Below, piece by piece: positions 1-8,744 of a stretch of 64,000 nucleotides of DNA. This stretch comes from Sphingobacterium haloxyli (lineage in GTDB: Bacteria > Bacteroidota > Bacteroidia > Sphingobacteriales > Sphingobacteriaceae), in assembly GCF_002980525.1 (NCBI RefSeq), contig NZ_PVBQ01000010.1, positions 78,502-142,501 of the forward strand, in the 5' to 3' direction. A program made the translations under genes and the position numbers. The notes under the pieces were generated by a model. The model was not told the origin of the DNA and made no database searches. It saw only the letters and a program-made list of their open reading frames with translations. Numbering within the stretch: position 1 is the stretch's first letter; every line of letters starts with the position of its first letter.

Positions 1-436
1 GGTCGCTATATTTAACACCTAGTCCTTCCGCCCACATTAAAAATTTCTGTACTCTAGAGGAATATTTTGTCCGCTTCCATTCTAGCCCATCCATGTTTGT
101 GGTGACTACAGTATCCTTAGGCAATAACCAACCCCAAACCGAACTGCTTGTGTACCCTAATTGAAGTACTATATCAAATTTTCTTTTACGCAGATCTCGA
201 ATACAATTCAAGTCATAAATAAACTGCCCAGCTGTCCCTATTTTATCTTCTGGATCGTAGCAATGAATTATTTCAACACCTCTCCACTCATTCTCCTGAA
301 AGGGATGTACGTGAGAGTTATAAACAGTTATCTGATGTCCCCTCTCAGTTAGCCCTAAAGAAAGATACTCAGCAAACTGTTCAAATCCACCATAATAATT
401 CGGGATTCCCCGTGTTCCAACTATTGCTATTTTCAT
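1..436 (-). CDS. DUF1972-type glycosyltransferase, partial (C-terminus beyond the window)
   Basis: The frame opens at an ATG at 436 and is still open at the left edge, giving 145 visible codons. The start reads MKIAIVGTRGIPNYYGGFEQ, the typical beginning of the DUF1972 N-terminal domain of GT-B sugar transferases found in EPS and O-antigen clusters (often annotated as rhamnosyltransferases). A later NMDGLEWKR stretch also fits that family. Inferred role: adding one sugar to the lipid-linked EPS repeat on the cytoplasmic side; donor and acceptor cannot be read from the sequence. It lies 62 bases downstream of another glycosyltransferase on the same strand and is the last visible gene of the EPS operon. 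The C-terminal donor-binding half is missing, so the exact family stays open. Confidence 0.85.
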   Translation of the reverse strand, partial: MKIAIVGTRGIPNYYGGFEQFAEYLSLGLTERGHQITVYNSHVHPFQENEWRGVEIIHCYDPEDKIGTAGQFIYDLNCIRDLRKRKFDIVLQLGYTSSSVWGWLLPKDTVVTTNMDGLEWKRTKYSSRVQKFLMWAEGLGVKYSD

Positions 437-498
437 ATATGAACGATTAACATCAATTTCCTTAAATTAAAGCTATATGTATAATTATCAAACAACAA

Positions 499-1770
499 TC
501 AGCTACTAACTCTTCTGTCTTCTTTCACTTTCTCAAAAACAGACATCAATTCATTATAGTGATCCTCAGCCGAGTATTTTTCTCTTATCTTTAAACCACA
601 ATTTTTTCCTATTCTTTTGGCCTCCGACGAATTTTGAAATAGAAAATCCACCTTTTCTTTTAACGAGTTAACATTCTTGTTTTCAAACAAAAGTCCAGTA
701 ATATTATTTTCGATATTTTCTGCTAAACTGCCAAGATCTGAAGCTATAACACATTTACTAAAAGCGAAACTTTCGAGTAATGTATTAGGTAAATTATCGT
801 ACCATTCTGATGGTATAATTGTAAAAAGACAACCGGATAAGTAGGTTTGCATTTCTTTAAAATCCATCTTACCCAAAAATTCTATGTTATGATTTTTGTC
901 TTTTAAAAAATCCTCGATAGTACTCATATAACCACTACTTGAGAATCCTATAATTTTTAAGTTATAGCTTGTGTTTACAAACGCTTTCAACATCGTCAAA
1001 ATCCCCTTATCTTGATCTAATCTGCCGACATACAAAGCAAAATTTTGATAGGATATTTTAATATCACCTCTCAGAATGTTGTGATTAAATAAAGTAGGTA
1101 TATAATGCAGTTTTCTCGCTGGGAATCCCCCCTCGAGAAACTTCGTTAACGTAAAATTAGATGGAAAAATAAATGCGTCTGTCTTTGATTTAATATCCAC
1201 TAAATCTTGGATCTTTAGAGCCAACGCCTTTACTAACGAGTAGATCGCAGAATTATATACGCATTTATATTTAACAGCGTTAACTTTGGAACCATGTAAA
1301 CACTTCTCACATATTTCATTCTTATCATATCTAAATAAACTGTTACATGGGCTTACCAATGAATAATCAGATATCCGATGAACAATTGGAATATTCAACT
1401 TATGCGCAGCGTCTACTATACTGCAGGATATTTTGTTTTGGTAATATAGTATATACACAATATCGGGTCTAGTCTTCTTCAAAAACTTACTAAATCTTCT
1501 TTTCGCTTCAACCGAGTATGTCATTCTCGCAAACCCCTTAACACTATCTTTTAATGATCTCGTGTTATACTGACTAAAGTAGACTTCATCGCCGGTGCCT
1601 ATTGATGACAGAAAATCGTTACTAAATTCCGAATGAACATTTCTAGAGTGCTGAATGCTAAATGGTATAACTTCATGCCCTTTGCTTTCCAATACTTGCT
1701 TTATATTAAATAAATATCTTTCCGGACCTCCAGAAACAAAGTATCGATAATTAACAATTACTATTTTCAT
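499..1770 (-). CDS. Glycosyltransferase family 4 (GT-B fold)
   Basis: A 423-residue protein from the ATG at 1770, chosen because MKIVIVNYRYF starts a GT4 N-terminal Rossmann strand and is followed by the acceptor-side GGPERYLFNIK loop. In-frame starts at 1806 (ATG) and 1821 (TTG) are possible; the TTG would overlap the stop of the upstream gene. The C-terminal half has YVGRLDQDKG and the E-x7-E motif within PSEWYDNLPNTLLESFA, the nucleotide-sugar site of GT4 retaining enzymes. Residues around 120-170 contain a cluster of cysteines (CEKC and neighbours) that may bind a metal, seen in some GT4 members. Predicted to extend the EPS repeat unit in the cytoplasm; specificity unknown. Confidence 0.88.
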   Translation of the reverse strand: MKIVIVNYRYFVSGGPERYLFNIKQVLESKGHEVIPFSIQHSRNVHSEFSNDFLSSIGTGDEVYFSQYNTRSLKDSVKGFARMTYSVEAKRRFSKFLKKTRPDIVYILYYQNKISCSIVDAAHKLNIPIVHRISDYSLVSPCNSLFRYDKNEICEKCLHGSKVNAVKYKCVYNSAIYSLVKALALKIQDLVDIKSKTDAFIFPSNFTLTKFLEGGFPARKLHYIPTLFNHNILRGDIKISYQNFALYVGRLDQDKGILTMLKAFVNTSYNLKIIGFSSSGYMSTIEDFLKDKNHNIEFLGKMDFKEMQTYLSGCLFTIIPSEWYDNLPNTLLESFAFSKCVIASDLGSLAENIENNITGLLFENKNVNSLKEKVDFLFQNSSEAKRIGKNCGLKIREKYSAEDHYNELMSVFEKVKEDRRVSS

Positions 1771-1817
1771 TTTTTTTTCATTTCCGCTAGCCTTTTCACT
1801 TTTCATAATATACTGAC

Positions 1818-2768
1818 TCAACCATCATTTCGCATCCAAGAATTTATATTTTCTGACGGAAGATCAAACCACTCTCCCAACTGTAGATGGAACTCTTTTG
1901 GCCGAAAGTATTCGGCTGAACCAGCCCCATGAAAAAAGGTCATTTCTCCGAAATAAACCTTTCCTTGAACATTGTATAAATCTATCCGTACATGGTTAAA
2001 GTCTTCCGATAATTTCCTTGCGACGTCTATCATCTCTTTTAAATTCTTCGGCTTAGGGTATATATTATTCTCGTCTTGTTCATGTGCTATTTCTACACCG
2101 CCTATACGACTCCACTCTGTGTCGTAAACATTTCGCTTGTGTGAAGTAAAACGTCCGATGTCTAATTGAATTAGTTTTGGTTCCCCATTAAAGCAAAAAA
2201 ACTTATAATCCTCTGGAGGCGTGCCTCGCTCTTCTCCAATAAACTCCTCGCAGATCACCCGCTTTTTCATATATTTATAAGGCCATTCCCTATTGAATTC
2301 AAAATAGTTAGTTTTAAGCCAATATCTAATTCGCTTTCGTATATTTGAAATATTCTCTCTGTCTTTATCCTCAACAATTATATTCCACCCGGACCCATGA
2401 GTGGCCTTAATTACGAATTGATTTGGTAGACTTCGAAAATCGATACTATCAACATGATCAAAAACACCGAAAGAATTAATCAAATATTCTTCCCCGATCT
2501 TTCGTTTGACATAATCTCTAACTTCAAACTTGTCTGCGCATTGTATATAAACCTGGTCGCGATGGTTAAACATAGACCAAAGGAGCTTCTCACTAAAAGT
2601 CTGTGGTAAATCTATATTAGGATATTCTCCGTGTGTCTTTTTGTAAGTCTTTCGGCAAAAAGCATAATCGGTATACAACGCATTATTTATACTATTTTTT
2701 AGATTTAGATAACTATGATAGACGAAAGGAATGTCTTTCAACCGTTTGAATAACTTAGTGTTGCCCAT
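1818..2768 (-). CDS. TupA-like ATP-grasp protein of polysaccharide locus
   Basis: A 316-residue protein resembling the TupA-like ATP-grasp family, which is common in capsule and EPS clusters. Visible family features are the YADKFEVRDYV-like stretch (here CADKFEVRDYV) after the FSEKLLWSM segment, the glycine-containing ATP loop KATHGSGWNIIV, CEEFIG, and the C-terminal RIDLYNVQGKVYFGEMTF with the acidic metal ligands expected at the end of an ATP-grasp fold. TupA itself ligates an acidic sugar or amino acid in teichuronopeptide synthesis, so a ligase decorating the EPS repeat with an amino-acid or acid substituent is a reasonable inference. There is no signal peptide. It ends at the first possible start of the next glycosyltransferase gene. 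Confidence 0.82.
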   Translation of the reverse strand: MGNTKLFKRLKDIPFVYHSYLNLKNSINNALYTDYAFCRKTYKKTHGEYPNIDLPQTFSEKLLWSMFNHRDQVYIQCADKFEVRDYVKRKIGEEYLINSFGVFDHVDSIDFRSLPNQFVIKATHGSGWNIIVEDKDRENISNIRKRIRYWLKTNYFEFNREWPYKYMKKRVICEEFIGEERGTPPEDYKFFCFNGEPKLIQLDIGRFTSHKRNVYDTEWSRIGGVEIAHEQDENNIYPKPKNLKEMIDVARKLSEDFNHVRIDLYNVQGKVYFGEMTFFHGAGSAEYFRPKEFHLQLGEWFDLPSENINSWMRNDG

Positions 2769-3032
2769 TGTTTTTATGGAGAGATATGTTGAAGAATTGC
2801 GACCCAGAAAAAAATATGCTTACGAAAACCACCTCACGGGGTTCCCCTCGATGATTTCTATATCCAGCATAAATTGAGGCACCCTTTGGTGAATTATTTA
2901 TTATATATTTATAGTCATCCTGCATAATAATCTTATTTCTAATTTATTAACTATCTATTTTCCAGTGACAATGGAATTTGCAAAATATATTAGACTCGTC
3001 AGAGCACCGAAAGCTTTACAGCAATCGTGTAA
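2769..3032 (-). other. Unusually long intra-operon gap with an unassigned 56-codon ORF
   Basis: The EPS genes around it are separated by a few bases or overlap, yet here 264 bases lie between the stop of one GT2 and the ATP-grasp gene. The only open frame of note is a 56-codon ORF from an ATG at 2925 to a stop at 2755 that overlaps the next gene start. Its product contains YAGYRNHRGEPREVVFVS and matches nothing I recognise. It could be a remnant of a lost gene or chance. Confidence 0.35.
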
Positions 3033-3998
3033 TTAACGCTTCTTAATTGTATTATAATATTTGACAAATAGTTGCTTTGGTGACAACCTCGACAGACAAG
3101 CGGAAGCGCAATTAAGGTCTCCTAAAGATAAAATATAGTTGACGTCTGTTTTCGATTTTCCCAAAGATTTACAACTGTGCATTATGAATTTCAAGATGCT
3201 TATGTTAAACAAGAGCATACGTAAAAACAATTCCTTAAACTTATTATCCTCGGAATGAAAAATTATATTGCCTATGCATGCTGCGGGCTTTGTAGCGGTT
3301 TGAACTAGTGAAGTGGATTTTCCACTCATTCCTTCATAGTGCACTACTTCCACGCTTGAATCTACATAACAGGAGTACCCCAATTTATTTAATTTAGTAG
3401 ATAGTGCAATGTCTTCGGGACAAAAGAAAAATCGCTCATCAAACCAGCCGACCTTCGCAAATATTTCTCTCTTTATTAAAAATGCTGCCCCTAGAATATT
3501 ATATGACTTAAATATCCCAGATTGATTAACATATGGTCCCGACTTTTCATTGCACAATCTCAATACCAACGAAATATAAGTTTTAAAATCTATTGGTGGG
3601 CGGCCACATGTTTGAATCTTTCCATTGGGAAATACAGTTACAGGACTCATAATTGCCACATCTTCTTTCAGACTCTCAATACTTTCAACAAGTTTCTCAA
3701 GTACTGACATCCGGAACTCTGTATCGTCATTTAAAACAAAACAGTACTCTCCCGTTGATTCCCTCAAAGCTAAATTGTTGTTTTCCGAAAAACCGCGGAT
3801 CTCATTGCTTTCTATAATTCTGATCCAAGGATAGCTCTCCCTTAGAAGAACCAAATTCTCTTTGCTAAACAAATAGGCCACCACTAGTACTTCTATCTTT
3901 AAAGAGGTATGTCTAGCGATGCTGTCTAAACAAGGGAACAATTGCTTGACATTATTCATAGACACAATTACAATCGATACTTTAGGCTTGGGAAACAT
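3033..3998 (-). CDS. Glycosyltransferase family 2 (rhamnosyltransferase-like)
   Basis: A 321-residue GT-A enzyme. It starts with the GT2 strand VSIVIVSMNNVKQLFPCLDSI, then has RGFSENNNLALRESTGEY and the metal/nucleotide-binding FVLNDDTEF (a DxD-type motif near residue 95). The acceptor-side segment GWFDERFFFCPEDIALSTKL carries the ED pair expected for the catalytic base. This arrangement is typical of the GT2 branch that includes WbbL-like rhamnosyltransferases, which would match the rml genes at 28.7-32.1 kb, but the donor cannot be assigned from sequence alone. Cytoplasmic, possibly membrane-associated. Its start overlaps the end of the upstream polymerase gene by 17 bases, implying translational coupling in the EPS operon. 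Confidence 0.88.
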   Translation of the reverse strand: MFPKPKVSIVIVSMNNVKQLFPCLDSIARHTSLKIEVLVVAYLFSKENLVLLRESYPWIRIIESNEIRGFSENNNLALRESTGEYCFVLNDDTEFRMSVLEKLVESIESLKEDVAIMSPVTVFPNGKIQTCGRPPIDFKTYISLVLRLCNEKSGPYVNQSGIFKSYNILGAAFLIKREIFAKVGWFDERFFFCPEDIALSTKLNKLGYSCYVDSSVEVVHYEGMSGKSTSLVQTATKPAACIGNIIFHSEDNKFKELFLRMLLFNISILKFIMHSCKSLGKSKTDVNYILSLGDLNCASACLSRLSPKQLFVKYYNTIKKR

Positions 3999-5289
3999 AG
4001 ATTAATCCTTTTTTTGACTGAGATATACTAAATCGTATAAAAAACAGTATGACGATGAAGAAAAAATGAAAAAGCATCCCTGGCGTTGAGGTAAGTGATG
4101 CTGTTATCCAATAAGCAAGTGAAATAATAAAAACAGGGAATGAATTATACCGTTTTGGGATAATTACCATAGAATACGCAGCATATATTGTATAAGACAG
4201 AATGCCAACTATACCAAATTGCGTTAAAACTTTAAACCAAATACTTTCAAGACCTAATAAGGCGGACACGTGGATATCATTTTCCAATAGTCTCGAAAAT
4301 TTATACCCGAGTCCCAAGATCGGCGAACGCTCCATCACGGCAAGCGCAGCTGCTAATTGCTCTAACCGCATGTCCGAATTACTTCCGCCAACCTCTTTTT
4401 GATAACTCGAGTCGAAAATGCTTAAAATATTGGCCGAGTATTCTTCAAATAACGATGAGCCAACTGCTAAACCGATCATTATCACAAAAACAGAGATAAT
4501 AAATTTTTTATTCTTAAAGTTGATATAAGCTAAAGATCCTATCCCTAAAAAGACGAGTGGTGCCCTACTATTTGTAAATAGAATGCAGGGTATGCACATG
4601 ACGGCTACCAGAAGTGAGAACCAGTTAACTAGGTTGAGTCTATATCTAAAATAAAGCGTAAAAACAAAAAGAACGTATAATGCCCAGTTAATCCCGGCGC
4701 CGATGGCGTGTTCAAACACCGACTGTGCACGAAACCCTCTACCTATTTCCTCATCATAGGTGAAATCAATAGCTCGACTTGAATCATCGACTAATGTCAT
4801 CTCATACGCAACCAACGGGTTGCTTTGAGTTACCTTTTCGTAATAACCATATAAACAGGTTATAAATATACAGACTGTTATACTATTAAAGAGAAACACC
4901 CAGTCGCTCTTCCTTCTAACGATTTCCCACATCACCCATATTAGTAGCAATTGGGTAAACAGTTCTTTTACAAATTCACTTACAGCTGAAGAAAATCCTG
5001 AGATAGAAAAAATTGTGGAAAGGAACCAAGATATCGCTAAAGCAATGAAAGGTATGCGATAGGGAAACTTCTGCAATAATCTCATCTTGTTCTGCTTCTT
5101 GTAAAGAAAAACAACTACGTAATATAGGGTCAGGAAGAGATCCAATGTCAATAAGGGAATACCTGGTACAGAGATGACCGTAATATTGGTGACCAAAAAA
5201 AACTTATAGGTCAAGAAAATAAGGAAGGATTTCTTAAAGTCAAACCTTGAATAAACAATCAGCATGGCACCAATAATTAAAAAAACCAT
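3982..5289 (-). CDS. O-antigen ligase/Wzy-like EPS polymerase
   Basis: A 435-residue, very hydrophobic inner-membrane protein with about ten to eleven predicted transmembrane segments and one long periplasmic loop (roughly residues 270-330, containing SSYQKEVGGSNSDMRLEQ and ERSPILGLGYKF). A large loop followed by an R-x-(10-20)-GxG-like segment is the usual layout of the Wzy/WaaL (PF04932-type) family. Inferred function: polymerising undecaprenyl-linked repeat units in the periplasm, together with the flippase and the Wzc-like co-polymerase encoded upstream. Primary sequence of these enzymes is poorly conserved, so the call rests on topology and on being the only such gene in a Wzx/Wzy-type operon. 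A WaaL-like ligase role is the main alternative. Confidence 0.8.
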   Translation of the reverse strand: MVFLIIGAMLIVYSRFDFKKSFLIFLTYKFFLVTNITVISVPGIPLLTLDLFLTLYYVVVFLYKKQNKMRLLQKFPYRIPFIALAISWFLSTIFSISGFSSAVSEFVKELFTQLLLIWVMWEIVRRKSDWVFLFNSITVCIFITCLYGYYEKVTQSNPLVAYEMTLVDDSSRAIDFTYDEEIGRGFRAQSVFEHAIGAGINWALYVLFVFTLYFRYRLNLVNWFSLLVAVMCIPCILFTNSRAPLVFLGIGSLAYINFKNKKFIISVFVIMIGLAVGSSLFEEYSANILSIFDSSYQKEVGGSNSDMRLEQLAAALAVMERSPILGLGYKFSRLLENDIHVSALLGLESIWFKVLTQFGIVGILSYTIYAAYSMVIIPKRYNSFPVFIISLAYWITASLTSTPGMLFHFFFIVILFFIRFSISQSKKGLIYVSQA

Positions 5290-5291
5290 AG

Positions 5292-6209
5292 TTATATCTT
5301 TGATCGTATACCCTTATTAAAATATCTTGGCGAGAACAACTCTACGAGAACCTTGCTAAGAGGAATTTCACTCATATAGATCTTGTATAGATACTTTAAA
5401 AATAGTTTTCGATTCGTCTTCAATAACAAAACCAGCAATCCTCGCACGGGCATGGGGGATAAAGAATAGCCGAATTTTTGAATATAACTTTGTACTTTAA
5501 TTGCTACATCCAATCTAGTCGTCAATACATCTATATTTTCTGCAAAATTATAACTTACTGACCCAGGGCGAACTGTCACTATATATAGTATCCGATCAAC
5601 AATTTTAATCTTTTTAGAAAGACACCCTACTTGAACAGAAAAAAAATAATCGTTCGATACTTTCGTCTCATCAAATTCGACTTTGTGGTCGACAATCAAC
5701 CTTCGTTTAATTATCTTTCCCCAAGGCTCAGGGTATCTAACCCTGAATGTATCTAGAAAGCTCTCATGTCGTCTATAATTATCGAATAGCTTGCTTATTC
5801 CTAAATGTCGAGCCCCTAGCTTTGATATATCATCAGAATATACACTGACGATATTAAAATAAAGGATGTCATTATCGTCATCCACGTGCTTTCCAAGAAT
5901 TTCCTCGAAATCCTCAGTAAAAAAATCGTCCGCATCGGCAAATAAAACCCATTTTCCTGAGGCGATATTTAAGCCCACATTTCTTGCATGTCCACCACCT
6001 TTCCCTTCCTTAGAGAAAACTACTTTTGTATTATTCCGGTTAATACCGGGAAAATTATTAAAATCTACAATACTTCTATCACTGTTATCGTCAACAATAA
6101 TAACTTCTATGGTGTCAATGTCTGGAATACTATCCAAACATCGCTGTAATAATACCGGAATATTATGATGAGGAATAACTATTGAATAATCAATCTTAGT
6201 TGTTTTCAT
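5292..6209 (-). CDS. Glycosyltransferase family 2
   Basis: A 305-residue GT-A glycosyltransferase. Seen: N-terminal YSIVIPHHNIPVLLQRCLDSI, the nucleotide-contacting VIIVDDNSDRS, GGHARNVGLNIASGKW, and FADADDFF as the DxD metal site near residue 93. The C-terminal third is basic with short hydrophobic stretches, as in many EPS GT2 enzymes that sit on the inner membrane. Two bases separate it from the polymerase gene downstream and four from the pyruvyl transferase gene upstream, so it is co-transcribed. The sugar added is unknown. Confidence 0.88.
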   Translation of the reverse strand: MKTTKIDYSIVIPHHNIPVLLQRCLDSIPDIDTIEVIIVDDNSDRSIVDFNNFPGINRNNTKVVFSKEGKGGGHARNVGLNIASGKWVLFADADDFFTEDFEEILGKHVDDDNDILYFNIVSVYSDDISKLGARHLGISKLFDNYRRHESFLDTFRVRYPEPWGKIIKRRLIVDHKVEFDETKVSNDYFFSVQVGCLSKKIKIVDRILYIVTVRPGSVSYNFAENIDVLTTRLDVAIKVQSYIQKFGYSLSPMPVRGLLVLLLKTNRKLFLKYLYKIYMSEIPLSKVLVELFSPRYFNKGIRSKI

Positions 6210-6213
6210 CTGA

Positions 6214-7335
6214 CTAATTCCTTTCTAATGCCGTCTCTAAAAAACCTTTCGATTTCTGAATCTCAGCATCTAGCAACTTTTGTACCTCGCCATAATCTAT
6301 ATCGTTTATCGTCTCATGGTCGTGTATATTCAATAAATATCTATCCGACAACTTAAGAATCGCTAACAAATCTTTTACACGATCTGCGTTGTTCCCCATA
6401 GAAAGTGCAAAAAACCTCTTTTTAAAAACTAATGAGAATACGATACCATGAAACGAAGTGCTAACTACGTATTTAGCTTTTGAGACTAATGTAATAAACT
6501 CACGAGGCCCGGCCGTTTGGTAATATCGATTAGGGCTTTTAAGCGGTTTAACTCCTCCGTTTATTTCTATAACTTTCAGCTTATATTTTTGGGCTAATGT
6601 CTTAACGAGATCCACTGCCTCCGGTGAATACAACAAATGATAGAAAAGAATGAAATCTTCGGTTACGATTTGGTCGGAAGACGCTATCTCCAGCCACGCT
6701 GTTGAACCTAATAAAAAAACCGGGTCTAATACGAGGTCCATTTTGCTTGTGTTTATTGCTTTCAATTTGTTGAAGAGAGCTCTTTCTCTTATCGAAATAT
6801 GATCAAAGTTTTGAAGCCAGCCATCTATTTGCGCTTCTTCTGATCGATCGATATCGAGAACTCCCATACTTGCAGCATAGGCAACTTTCTTTATTGCTCT
6901 CGTGGTAAAGAACTCTCCCCAATAAAAGCTATCATAACCGGTAAAACTTTTTAACCTATGTCTTCTCCAGATTTGATCACTCCCGTATACCAAACAATCA
7001 TAACCTTGCTCCAACTGGCTTACGTCTGCCAAGCCTTGACCGCCTTTTACACCTAATTCCCTATCTATAAATCTATTAAACCTGTCGTAGCGAATACGTT
7101 TTTGTGGGAGGACAAGGAGAAGTTTAGCCAGGCGATACGCTTTTCTTAGCATACTCACATTCTCTTTAAATTCGTGCGAGCGATACAAGTCATACATTTC
7201 GGCTCTATAAGCTGGCCAATAATCAACAAATTCAACTGTGTGTCCACACGTTTCCAAATACTTCTTTAATGCAAAAGCCTGAAGTACAGCCCCATAATTT
7301 ACAGCGCGATGAAACGTTATAATTCCAATCTTCAT
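6214..7335 (-). CDS. Polysaccharide pyruvyl transferase family protein
   Basis: A 373-residue protein of the CsaB/WcaK-like pyruvyl transferase family. Seen: MKIGIITFHRAVNYGAVLQA at the start (the NYGA-type first loop), YGSDQIWRR near residue 120, and TSFHGIVFSLVFKKRFF near residue 305, the conserved S-x-H-G region of the family's GT-B-like fold. Members transfer pyruvate from phosphoenolpyruvate to a sugar as a ketal, giving the polymer a negative charge. The adjacent gene encodes an FrhB-like protein; this pairing recurs in Bacteroidota polysaccharide loci, so the two may act together. Some members of this family are not proven pyruvyl transferases, so the substrate is inferred. Confidence 0.88.
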   Translation of the reverse strand: MKIGIITFHRAVNYGAVLQAFALKKYLETCGHTVEFVDYWPAYRAEMYDLYRSHEFKENVSMLRKAYRLAKLLLVLPQKRIRYDRFNRFIDRELGVKGGQGLADVSQLEQGYDCLVYGSDQIWRRHRLKSFTGYDSFYWGEFFTTRAIKKVAYAASMGVLDIDRSEEAQIDGWLQNFDHISIRERALFNKLKAINTSKMDLVLDPVFLLGSTAWLEIASSDQIVTEDFILFYHLLYSPEAVDLVKTLAQKYKLKVIEINGGVKPLKSPNRYYQTAGPREFITLVSKAKYVVSTSFHGIVFSLVFKKRFFALSMGNNADRVKDLLAILKLSDRYLLNIHDHETINDIDYGEVQKLLDAEIQKSKGFLETALERN

Positions 7336-7336
7336 A

Positions 7337-8743
7337 TTAAAAAAGGGATTTTAAAATTTTTAGAACTTTTCTTTCAATTCGTTGAGTGATACTTCCCCTA
7401 TTCAGTCTTCGATACTTCTGCATCAACACTTCTATTTCCATTGTAAAGACAGCTAAATTGTTGGTTTTTAAAGCTTCCAAAAAGAGGATATGGCTTTTTT
7501 CAGAAATTTTTTCCCGAAAATCATAAATCTTTTTTCTCTGTACATCCAATTTAAACTCGCCAGGTTGCACACGCTTTTTGGGAAGCCATTTATTCTCTCT
7601 CACTTTCTTTTGCATTCTATATGATAGGCCTTCCCTTCTATGCCGAAAGCCACCTTGCTGAGACTGAATTACGTCTTCCGCAGAAACTTCAGTTAAAGCT
7701 AGGTTCATCATATTCGTATGTCGTATCACCAAATCTAACAAAACCTTATTCCGTATTACTGTGATGCAGTTTCCTTTTGGATCATTTACATAGTCTGGCA
7801 GCCACGCATCACCAATGGAGATATCTGCCGTTTCTCCAACCACGTCATCACAGAAGTCGCAAGCCTTCGGTTTAAAAAAACCAGCTCCGTAATCTGTCCC
7901 GATAATCTCTCGATCATCCTTAAAGCGATCAACGTCATCCCTGGTTGACCAAACTTGATAAATCTTAAAATTGGCCGGTCTATCTTTGTGTTTCCGTCTA
8001 AAGTCTATTGCCTTCAAATGATCAGGATGGACACCAAGTTGCCATCCAATCATTTTAGCCTGGTTGGCACTTTTCATACCTCCACACACAATCCCAATAG
8101 TAAACGTTATCCGTTCTTTCAATACTGCGCTGTCCTGAGACATCAAACGCAGTGTTTTAATGAAACAGGGCACCCCTGTTATCGCATACCTGCCCTCATT
8201 CTGCTCGACATATGAAAGAACTTCTACAAGCGTTGACGGGTAATAGCTGGACTTGGACCCCTGGATAACGTCACTACACTTAGTATACACCTTGTATTCA
8301 AATAGAGCTTTCTCACTCGTATTCTCTGTATTAGGGGCTAATTGAATGAAACAATCTATCAATCCTTCTTTTAAGAGGGTGTAACCAAGCCACTTACCTA
8401 AACCACCTGAACTACCTTTTTCTCGAAATCCTCCTTCGTTAACATACCCCGCAAAACATTTTATATAATTCCCTACGTGTGCATTATGAATATTATCTGG
8501 ATATATTATATTGCCAATTTCATTTTCGTCTAATGACCTATCTGAAAAGGGACAGACACTCAGTAACTTTACATTAGGATCTACGACTTTATTTTGATTT
8601 AAAACAGGCTTATAAAGTCCATATTCATCCAGTTTCATTTCAAAAGGCGAGCCATCAACAACCGCGCATGCTCCGCATCCGATACAATACCCGCCGTTTA
8701 TAACTGTATCCAATAATTGTTGAGCTTCATTAGATTTGTACAT
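7337..8743 (-). CDS. FrhB-like (coenzyme F420 hydrogenase beta subunit family) iron-sulfur/flavin protein
   Basis: A 468-residue protein. The N-terminus has GYCIGCGACA, a C-x2-C-x2-C iron-sulfur motif, followed by CPFSD. The middle carries the FrhB region GSSGGLGKWLGYTLL and YAITGVPCFIKTLR, and later KACDFCDDVVGETADISIGD, the conserved cysteine/acidic signature of the FrhB C-terminal domain. Bacteroidota do not make coenzyme F420 as far as is known, so a hydrogenase role is unlikely; homologues in EPS and capsule clusters are usually beside pyruvyl transferases and their reaction is unproven. A flavin- and Fe-S-dependent redox step on a sugar is a plausible inference. One base separates it from the pyruvyl transferase gene. 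Confidence 0.85.
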   Translation of the reverse strand: MYKSNEAQQLLDTVINGGYCIGCGACAVVDGSPFEMKLDEYGLYKPVLNQNKVVDPNVKLLSVCPFSDRSLDENEIGNIIYPDNIHNAHVGNYIKCFAGYVNEGGFREKGSSGGLGKWLGYTLLKEGLIDCFIQLAPNTENTSEKALFEYKVYTKCSDVIQGSKSSYYPSTLVEVLSYVEQNEGRYAITGVPCFIKTLRLMSQDSAVLKERITFTIGIVCGGMKSANQAKMIGWQLGVHPDHLKAIDFRRKHKDRPANFKIYQVWSTRDDVDRFKDDREIIGTDYGAGFFKPKACDFCDDVVGETADISIGDAWLPDYVNDPKGNCITVIRNKVLLDLVIRHTNMMNLALTEVSAEDVIQSQQGGFRHRREGLSYRMQKKVRENKWLPKKRVQPGEFKLDVQRKKIYDFREKISEKSHILFLEALKTNNLAVFTMEIEVLMQKYRRLNRGSITQRIERKVLKILKSLF

Positions 8744-8744
8744 C

